DNA from: Streptomyces sp. HUAS 15-9
GTDB lineage: Bacteria; Actinomycetota; Actinomycetes; Streptomycetales; Streptomycetaceae
NCBI RefSeq assembly: GCF_025642155.1
Contig: NZ_CP106799.1
Coordinates: 124,001-188,000, forward strand
Reading direction: 5' to 3'
DNA: 64,000 bases
Numbering within the stretch: the stretch's first letter is position 1; each line of letters begins with the position of its first letter. Under the pieces are notes generated by a model. That model ran no database searches. It saw only the letters and a list, made by a program, of their open reading frames with translations, and was not told where the DNA came from. Shown here one piece after another: positions 58,686-64,000 of this stretch. A program made the position numbers and the translations under genes.

Positions 58686-59581
58686 CGGTCGCCGGGTCTC
58701 CATCGCCCCGGAAAGCCCGGTACGCCCGCGGCCGGCGGACCGGCCTCGGCGAACTCCGCGGCGTCGTACGACGGGACCTGCCGGGCGGCCCGCGCCGGGC
58801 GGTGGGCGACGCTCACGAGGTAGCGTCCCTGGACGAGATGGGCGGCGAACACCCATGCACGGGCGCCCTCCGAGTCCTCCGCCAGGGTGATGCGCCCCTC
58901 GCCGTCGCGGCGGAACCCGAACGCGGCGAAGCGGCGCCGCATGCCCTGGCCGAGGGCCTTGGTGTAGGCCTCCTTCAGCGTCCACAGCTGCAGCAGCCTG
59001 AGGGTGCGCTCGGCCTCGGGCAGCGCGGCGAGCGCGGCCGCCTCCTCGGGCGTGCACACGTACTCGCCCAGCAGCTCGAACGGCGCCTGCCGGTCGGCCG
59101 GTTCGGCGTCCACCCCTATCGGGCCCGTGCCGCTGACACCGACCACGATCAGCTCGTCGGTGTGCGCGAGGCTCAGCTCGAGCTCCTCGCCGAGCCCGCG
59201 CAGATGGGGCCGTCCGCCGGGCTTGTAGGCGAGGTCGAGGGCGTCGGGGGGCACTTGGAGCACCGCCCCGGCCGTGTACTTCATGACCAGGCGGGAGACG
59301 GCGAAGCGCAGCCGCCCGGCGCTGGCGCGGGTCTGCCGGTAGCGCGGCCAGTCGTGGCCGAGCAGCGCGCGCAGCCGCGGGTCGAGCAGGGTCACGGTGA
59401 GCCACTCGCCCCAGGTCGTGTGCACCACGGCGACCCCGGTGGAATCGACCGCGTCGGACACCGGCTCCCAGGGCCCCTCGGGACCGGCGAGGTGCAGCGG
59501 CGACGGCAGGGGCGCTGTGACGTCCACCGGGCCGCTCACGGCCTGGTGCCCTTGTCCGGCGCGGTCCTCGGGCCCGTTCAC
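58682..59581 (-). CDS. Sfp-type 4'-phosphopantetheinyl transferase (2)
   Basis: This protein of about 299 residues has TRASAGRLRFAVSRLVMKYT near residue 85, SLAHTDELIVVGVSGTGPIG near 140 with V-D-A-E following, and LQLWTLKEAYTKALGQGMRR near 215. These are the metal-binding and W-x-x-K-E-A-x-x-K motifs of Sfp enzymes. It differs clearly from PPTase 1. The GTG at 59581 overlaps the stop of the dehydrogenase-like gene (GTGA); a further GTG is 3 bases upstream. Its likely targets are the type II ACP or the substrate carrier for the condensation protein. Confidence 0.88.
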   Translation of the reverse strand: MNGPEDRAGQGHQAVSGPVDVTAPLPSPLHLAGPEGPWEPVSDAVDSTGVAVVHTTWGEWLTVTLLDPRLRALLGHDWPRYRQTRASAGRLRFAVSRLVMKYTAGAVLQVPPDALDLAYKPGGRPHLRGLGEELELSLAHTDELIVVGVSGTGPIGVDAEPADRQAPFELLGEYVCTPEEAAALAALPEAERTLRLLQLWTLKEAYTKALGQGMRRRFAAFGFRRDGEGRITLAEDSEGARAWVFAAHLVQGRYLVSVAHRPARAARQVPSYDAAEFAEAGPPAAGVPGFPGRWRPGDR

Positions 59582-60936
59582 CACAGCGACTTCGTGGCGT
59601 ACACGTCGCAGTCGACGTCGCGTCGGCCGCGCTCGGCCAGCTCCGCCCAGACGTCGTCGCGCGGATCGGCGGGCACGGGCGGCCGTGGGACGCCGAGCCG
59701 TTCGGTGAGGCGGACGAGCGCGAGCAGGGCCCAGTCCGGGCTGCTGAGGAAGGTGGTGTGGTCGGCCGCCCGGCGGACGCCGAGCACGGCGGCGGCCAGC
59801 AGCACTTGGGCCTGGCGGTCCGCCAGCGCCCGCGCGGCGGGGTCCTCCGGGGAGGCGTCGGCGGCCTGCAGACAGGGCAGGCGCAGGGTGCGCCGCTCGG
59901 TGCGCAGCCGGCGGGCGGCGCGGGCGAGCGCGCCGTCCTCCCCTTCGGCAGGCCGGGCCGCCGCCGCGGTGGCCAGCGCGTCGGCCAGCACATGGTGGCA
60001 GCCGGTGCCCTCGGGCAGCAGGTCGGCCGGGACGGCGGCCGTGTCGCCGATCCTGAACAGCGCGGTGGCGTCCGCCTCGCCCGGCCCGTTCTCGGCGAGG
60101 TCGGGCAGTGCGGCGACGAGCCGGGCCAGGCAGGCGGCCGGGTCGGGCCACTGTCCGCCGGTGGCGAGGTCGGCCCGTAGCTTGGCGAGCGAGCGCTGTT
60201 CGAGGCTGCCGGGCGCGAACCCGCTTTCGTTCAGGACGAGTTCGAGGTCGTTGTGGACGTCGGCCATCAGCTGCGGGACGACGTATCCGACCGCGGCGGT
60301 GAGCAGGGCGGTGGCCTCGGCGGGCAGGACGAGGGAGCGCAGCGCCACGGTCGTCAGGCTCTCGCAGGCCAGCAGGTCGGCGAAGTCTCCGGCGAGCGTG
60401 CCGTGCCACTGCCGGGCGGCCGGTTCACGGCGGTCGACTTCGTCGACGATGCGGACCGCGGTGCGCAGCACGGTGCCCGTCGCCGCGATCAGCGCCACCG
60501 GCCCGAGCAGGGCGGCCAGTTCGGCCGGCCGGGCGGGCGCCGGGCGGGTGCTGTCGGCCGCGGCGAGCAGCGGGCGGGTGCCCCAGGCGTGGCCGAGGGC
60601 AAGGTCGCGGCGGAAGAGCGGGCGCAGCACTCGTACCAGCTGGTCGGCGCTGGTGTAGTGGCCGCCGGCCGCGCGGGGCCGGAACTCGGCGCGCAGGTCG
60701 GCGGGGGACGGCGGGCCCTCGGTGCCCTCCACGGCGCTCAGCGCGGGAAGGCCGTAGCGGTTGGCGGGATCGGCGGGGTCGCCGAGCTGTGCCTCCAGCC
60801 GTACGGCGCGCAGCGCCACCTCCACCGGCGGCGGCAGTTCGGCGTAGGCCGCCCTGCGCCGCTCGCGGGCCGGACGTGGCTCCGCGGTGGCGGTGTCGGT
60901 GTTCTCCCCGGTCGGAGCCGGTCGGGTGAGGGCCAT
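59578..60936 (-). CDS. Acyl-CoA-dehydrogenase-like protein of polyketide clusters
   Basis: The 452-residue protein shows acyl-CoA-dehydrogenase C-terminal-like helices: DFADLLACESLTTVALRSLV near residue 190 and AAVGYVVPQLMADVHNDLEL near 220. The usual N-terminal FAD and acyl-binding segments are weak. Similar proteins occur in type II PKS clusters as acyl-CoA dehydrogenase homologues. ATG 60936 is set by a perfect AGGAGG 6 bases upstream; an earlier in-frame ATG (60951) overlaps the aromatase stop. It may dehydrogenate or simply bind acyl thioesters. It is coupled on both sides to aromatase and PPTase genes. Confidence 0.55.
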   Translation of the reverse strand: MALTRPAPTGENTDTATAEPRPARERRRAAYAELPPPVEVALRAVRLEAQLGDPADPANRYGLPALSAVEGTEGPPSPADLRAEFRPRAAGGHYTSADQLVRVLRPLFRRDLALGHAWGTRPLLAAADSTRPAPARPAELAALLGPVALIAATGTVLRTAVRIVDEVDRREPAARQWHGTLAGDFADLLACESLTTVALRSLVLPAEATALLTAAVGYVVPQLMADVHNDLELVLNESGFAPGSLEQRSLAKLRADLATGGQWPDPAACLARLVAALPDLAENGPGEADATALFRIGDTAAVPADLLPEGTGCHHVLADALATAAAARPAEGEDGALARAARRLRTERRTLRLPCLQAADASPEDPAARALADRQAQVLLAAAVLGVRRAADHTTFLSSPDWALLALVRLTERLGVPRPPVPADPRDDVWAELAERGRRDVDCDVYATKSLW

Positions 60937-60947
60937 CGCGGGCCTCC

Positions 60948-61898
60948 TCATCGCAGACGGCGGACGGCGCTCTCCGCGTGCCACTTGGCCAGGCCCAGCG
61001 CTTCGGTGCTCGCGCGGCCCAGCCACTCGCGCACATACCGGCGGGCGTCCGCAAGGGTGGCTTCCTCGCCCAGGACCGGGGCCACGGCCTCTTCCCTGAG
61101 CAGAACGTGGTGGGTGCAGCCGACCCGCACCCCGGACTCTTCGGGCAGCAGGTACCACTCACCGGCGTGCGCCGCGATCAGTTCGGGCGTGACCGTCTCC
61201 TTGAAGACGATCCGCCCGGCGTGCGGGAAGCACAGGCGTACGGCCTCGACGGTGACGGTCTCACCGGTCTCCTCGGCACAGGTGTCCATGGCGGCGAGCT
61301 GCACGCCCGGCTGGTCCTCGGTGACGCTGGTCCACTCGACGTGCGGGACGGTCTCGGCCCAGTTCTCGATCCGGTAGAGGAAGTCGTAGACGAGCTCGAA
61401 GGGTCCGTCCACCAGCACGTTGTCCTCGAAGGACAGCAGCAGTTCGTCGAGTTTCTCCCAGTGCTCGGCCATCTCCCGGACCCCGTCCAGCTGGGCCCTG
61501 AGTTCGGCCTCGGGGTCGTGGGCGGTGGACCGGTAGGGGCCGGCCGGCGGCAGGTCGTGCCGCAGGGTGACCAGGGAGCTCGCGTCGTCCTGGGCCTGCA
61601 CGGTCCAGGCGCCGGTGGTGGGCGCGTCCGGCCAGAAGGTGTCCTGCTGCTCGAACTCGATGGACCGCGACTGCGGTTTGAGCACCCGTCGGGTGCGGGA
61701 GGACCGGACGTGGTCGGCCGTCACGTCCCACATGCGCAGGTGCTCGGTGACCCCGTCGAAGTCCATCCGCTCGACGTGGACGTGGGAGGAGAGGAACACC
61801 GGCCAGCGCACGGCGTCGGCGAGCATGCCGTAGACGACACCGGCGGGGGCGGCGACGGAGACGGTGTGCTGGGCCGAGTGCCCTCGTTCGGACGGCAT
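60948..61898 (-). CDS. Two-domain aromatase/cyclase (SRPBCC fold)
   Basis: The 316-residue length equals that of the didomain aromatases of reducing aromatic PKSs. Domain 1 (residues 10-150) has HTVSVAAPAGVVYGMLADAV and RWPVFLSSHVHVERMDFDGV. Domain 2 (165-310) has DGPFELVYDFLYRIENWAET followed by V-P-H-V-E-W, plus EYLR-type C-terminal helices. Such enzymes fold and dehydrate the first ring of C9-reduced aromatic polyketides. No aromatic minimal PKS is in the window, so either the cluster continues to the right or the protein cyclises another chain. ATG 61898. It is the first gene of a chain running to the condensation protein. Confidence 0.88.
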   Translation of the reverse strand: MPSERGHSAQHTVSVAAPAGVVYGMLADAVRWPVFLSSHVHVERMDFDGVTEHLRMWDVTADHVRSSRTRRVLKPQSRSIEFEQQDTFWPDAPTTGAWTVQAQDDASSLVTLRHDLPPAGPYRSTAHDPEAELRAQLDGVREMAEHWEKLDELLLSFEDNVLVDGPFELVYDFLYRIENWAETVPHVEWTSVTEDQPGVQLAAMDTCAEETGETVTVEAVRLCFPHAGRIVFKETVTPELIAAHAGEWYLLPEESGVRVGCTHHVLLREEAVAPVLGEEATLADARRYVREWLGRASTEALGLAKWHAESAVRRLR

Positions 61899-62018
61899 GC
61901 CTGTCCCCCTCCTCCGTGTGTCCTCAAAACTGCGTCGTGCGCCTAGAGCGGTGCTCGAACAAAGACGGAGGTGGCGCTCAAGGCGGCACGTGGCCGGCCG
62001 GGCCGTGCTGACGCCGGG

Positions 62019-62843
62019 TCAGCCGATGGCCGTGAGCCGTCCGGGCCCGGAGGCGGGCGGTACGACGCCCTCCGGCCCGGCCATGAGGATGGAGCGCTGC
62101 AGCTTGCCCAGTGCGGGCGACGGCTCGAGACCCAGGGTGCGGACCAGGGTGGCGCGCAGCCGCTGGTAGGCGTCCAGCGCCTCGCCGCGGCGGCCGGAGC
62201 GGTACAGGGCCAGCATGTACTGGCCGCACAGGCTCTCGTGGGTGGGGTACCGGCTGACGAGCACGGTCAGTTCCGCGAGCAGCTCACGGTGCCGGCCGAG
62301 CCGCAGATCGGCCTCGATGCGCTGGTCCAGCGCGCACAGCCGGCTCTCCTCGAGCCGTTTGATCTGCGTCTCCAGATGGGTTCCGGCCTGTACGTCGGCG
62401 AGGGCGGGGCCGGTCCACAGCTCGAGGGCCTCGCGCAGCCGCTGGGCGGCGCCGGGGTAGTCCTCGGCGTCCATCGCCCGGTATCCCATGCCGGCCAGCC
62501 GCTCGAACTCGCGGACGTCGCTGGTGCCTCCGCCGCTCTTGAGCAGATAGCCGCCGGGCACGGTCAGCAGGACGTCCTTGGCCGAACGGCCCTCTTCCGC
62601 GTCCCCGCTCTCCAGGGCTACGGTGATCAGCTCGCGCAGTTGCAGGATGTAGGTCTGCAGCGTGGGGCGGGCGCTGCGGGGCGGCTTGGCGCCCCAGAGC
62701 TCCTCGCTGAGTGTGTCCACGTGCACGACCTGGTCGGCGTCGAGCGCGAGCAGGGCTAACACCTGGCGCGGTTTGGGTGCCGTCGGGGTGATGGAGACGC
62801 CCTTCTCCCGCACGGCGAGTGTGCCGAGTATGTCGATGTCCAC
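62019..62843 (-). CDS. SARP-family pathway activator (3), with a TTA codon
   Basis: This 274-residue SARP starts at GTG 62843 (GGGGAG upstream) with MDIDILGTLAVREKGVSITP, contains SARPTLQTYILQLRELITVA and DVREFERLAGMGYRAMDAED, and ends with LGLEPSPALGKLQRSILMAG. Leu29 is encoded by TTA (62757-62759, minus strand), so translation depends on the bldA tRNA, and the gene is probably a developmental gate. The promoter has TTGACA (62918-62923) and TTTACT (62895-62900) with 17-base spacing, overlapped by a palindrome at 62913-62928. It is adjacent to the butyrolactone-receptor-like gene, which may repress it. Confidence 0.94.
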   Translation of the reverse strand: MDIDILGTLAVREKGVSITPTAPKPRQVLALLALDADQVVHVDTLSEELWGAKPPRSARPTLQTYILQLRELITVALESGDAEEGRSAKDVLLTVPGGYLLKSGGGTSDVREFERLAGMGYRAMDAEDYPGAAQRLREALELWTGPALADVQAGTHLETQIKRLEESRLCALDQRIEADLRLGRHRELLAELTVLVSRYPTHESLCGQYMLALYRSGRRGEALDAYQRLRATLVRTLGLEPSPALGKLQRSILMAGPEGVVPPASGPGRLTAIG

Positions 62844-62901
62844 GCCGTCTCCCCGTCGCTGCTGGCTGTCTTTGAGCGGTTCCCTAGCAACCCGAGTAAA
62901 A

Positions 62902-62943
62902 AACAGCACGGGCGGTATGTCAATACCGTACCGGCCTCCCTGC
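62902..62943 (-). promoter_or_regulatory. SARP 3 promoter with overlapping palindromic operator
   Basis: The -35 TTGACA and -10 TTTACT on the minus strand are 17 bases apart. The palindrome CGGTAT-GTCA-ATACCG (62913-62928) covers the -35, the usual place for repressor binding. The block aligns without gaps (33 of 42 identical) to 54079-54120 upstream of SARP 2. Confidence 0.6.
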
Positions 62944-63101
62944 TTGTCCTCTATCCGTACGCGAGACCCGCTCAAGACGACCTGGATCTTCCCTATTTAC
63001 CGGGACAAATAGGGTGTAAAAACCGAACGAGAAGGCTACCGCCACCCGTGCTTGACTAGACCATTACCGAACCATGTGCGCGGTTTTTGTTAAGGTCGCG
63101 T

Positions 63102-63734
63102 TCACTCGCTGTCGGGCTCACCCATGGACTTGACCGGCTTGACCGAGATCTTCTGCGGCGAGGCCGCCATGCGCGGCAGGATGAACGACCAGAACCGGGC
63201 CACCCGTTCCCTCGACAGCCACTCGCCGTCCACCTCGCCGAGCGCCTCGAAGCCCACGGTCGCCGCGACGACGGCCGCCGCCGCGTCCTCGGGCGCGACG
63301 TCGGTCGCCAGCTCCCCGGCGTCCTGCGCCTGGACGACGAGATCGTGGACCCAGGCGCACCACCACTGCGGCACCCCCGCCCCGCTGTTGCGCGACGGGT
63401 CGGTGCCCAGCTTGAAGCCCGCCCTCACGACGGGGTCGGTGGCCACGGCGGCGAGCAGCCGGCAGGTGGCGTTCACGAGTGACTGCAACAGGGTGTCGGC
63501 CGAGGACAGACAGCGTTCGGCCATCTTCTCGATGGAGTCCGCCGCGGCCCCCTCCACCTCCCTGGCCAGCGCGTCCTTGCTGGGGAAGTGGAAGTGCAGG
63601 GCGCCGGTGCTCACTCCCGCGCGCTTGCTGATCACGGGCAGGGTGGCCAGCGCGTACCCCTCGTCGGCGAAGACCTCGGCCGCCGCGAGGATGAGGGCCT
63701 GGCGCGTACGGGCCGCGCGCACCTGTTTGACCAT
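63102..63734 (-). CDS. Gamma-butyrolactone-receptor-like TetR regulator
   Basis: The 210-residue protein begins MVKQVRAARTRQALILAAAE, then VFADEGYALATLPVISKRAG and VSTGALHFHFPSKDALAREV, the very characteristic N-terminus of ArpA/ScbR-type receptors and pseudo-receptors. The central W-x-x-W-V-H-D segment fits that family too. These repressors bind 22-bp palindromes and release them on hormone binding, often controlling SARP genes. ATG 63734 has AGGAGG. Its place beside SARP 3, with a 22-bp palindrome upstream of its own start, suggests it represses itself and the SARP. Receptor versus pseudo-receptor cannot be decided. Confidence 0.88.
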   Translation of the reverse strand: MVKQVRAARTRQALILAAAEVFADEGYALATLPVISKRAGVSTGALHFHFPSKDALAREVEGAAADSIEKMAERCLSSADTLLQSLVNATCRLLAAVATDPVVRAGFKLGTDPSRNSGAGVPQWWCAWVHDLVVQAQDAGELATDVAPEDAAAAVVAATVGFEALGEVDGEWLSRERVARFWSFILPRMAASPQKISVKPVKSMGEPDSE

Positions 63735-63823
63735 CGGTCTCCTCCTGGGGACTGGAGCGGAACACGGAGTGCGTCAGTCCGCTTCCCTCAGGGGCTTGCG
63801 GCGTTCCGTTTCAGGACATTAGC

Positions 63824-63845
63824 AAACCGCATGATTGGTAGGTTT
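63824..63845. promoter_or_regulatory. Candidate autoregulatory element (ARE) of the receptor gene
   Basis: AAACC at 63824 and GGTTT ending at 63845 form a 22-bp quasi-palindrome (outer CAAACC/GGTTTG is perfect). This is the length and outer sequence expected for butyrolactone-receptor operators. It lies about 90 bases upstream of the receptor start. Confidence 0.5.
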
Positions 63846-64000
63846 GCCAGGGTGGAGAAACGCAACCCTAATGCGGGCCTGATGGTCACACACCGTCAGA
63901 CACCCTGCTCGTATTGTGTGGAGCCGTCGATGATGGCGTATGCGGGCGGACCAAGGCTCGCCTCACAACGGGCTCACAAAAGAGCATACGAGGTCTGCTA

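Noticed and set aside
63061-63090. Possible second ARE-like site (AACC...GGTT) downstream of the receptor gene
   Set aside because: Only four bases pair and the spacing does not fit the 22-bp pattern.
1-64000. CRISPR arrays, rRNA or tRNA genes
   Set aside because: No regularly spaced repeats of CRISPR type were seen, and no tRNA cloverleaf or rRNA segment was recognised by eye. A tRNAscan or Infernal run would settle this.

Overview
The window is very GC-rich and looks like a Streptomyces chromosome, or a close relative. It carries three SARP-type activators, a gamma-butyrolactone-receptor-like TetR protein, long overlapping gene chains (ATGA/GTGA junctions), XRE/TPR regulators and at least two TTA leucine codons in regulatory genes. 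Most of it reads as secondary metabolism: a highly reducing type II (polyene-type) polyketide locus, NDP-2,6-dideoxyhexose genes, and a second accessory/regulatory block. Housekeeping-like genes and gene remnants lie in between.

Layout. 0-7 kb: the end of a glycosyltransferase gene, NDP-hexose 2,3-dehydratase, 3-ketoreductase, a SnoaL-like protein, glucose-1-phosphate thymidylyltransferase and dTDP-glucose 4,6-dehydratase. A TnpB (IS200/IS605-type) element sits exactly between the last two. 7-11.5 kb: a non-biosynthetic island (ASCH protein, aminoacyl-tRNA-synthetase-like protein without an anticodon domain, RsbW-like ATPase, XRE-TPR regulator, methyltransferase). 11.5-14.4 kb: debris that includes two plasmid-type winged-helix genes, three 19-bp iteron-like palindromes and fragments of methyltransferase and XRE genes. 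14.4-16.5 kb: a lipoprotein and an acyltransferase-3 membrane protein. 16.7-28.1 kb: sugar epimerase plus reductase, two MFS exporters, SnoaL and cupin proteins, a TauD / acyl-ligase / thermostable-hemolysin-family operon, a desaturase-like flavoprotein and an aldo-keto reductase. 28.2-38.7 kb: the polyketide core, listed here from high to low coordinate in transcription order: malonyltransferase, ACP, ketoreductase, dehydratase, KS, dehydratase, KS-like protein lacking Cys, fused KS-CLF, KAS III-like protein, SnoaL-type protein. 38.8-46.8 kb: TetR, CutA, remnants, SLOG protein, FAD monooxygenase, DUF1772 protein, three very small peptide genes, a hydrolase and a membrane protein. 46.8-63.7 kb: degenerate acyl ligase, SARP, PPTase, catalytically dead KS, tandem ACP, SARP, acyl-CoA carboxylase beta and epsilon subunits, condensation/thioesterase-like protein (frameshifted), a second PPTase, acyl-CoA-dehydrogenase-like protein, aromatase/cyclase, a third SARP and the butyrolactone-receptor-like repressor.

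How the genes may work together (inference). The carboxylase makes malonyl-CoA, the malonyltransferase loads it on the ACP, and two KS/CLF-type pairs with one KR and two hot-dog dehydratases, with no enoyl reductase, would build a conjugated polyene acyl chain. The KAS III-like protein, the two ligases, the T_hemolysin/TauD/flavoprotein operon, the dead KS with tandem ACP and the free-standing condensation protein would start, release, tailor or transfer that chain. The sugar genes would supply a 2,6-dideoxyhexose. The aromatase/cyclase has no matching aromatic minimal PKS in the window, so the cluster probably continues past the right end. The visible glycosyltransferase runs off the left end.

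Sequence points that may be errors or true lesions are two single-base frameshifts (about 28.7 kb and 57.4 kb). All function calls rest on motif reading only; no database search was possible.
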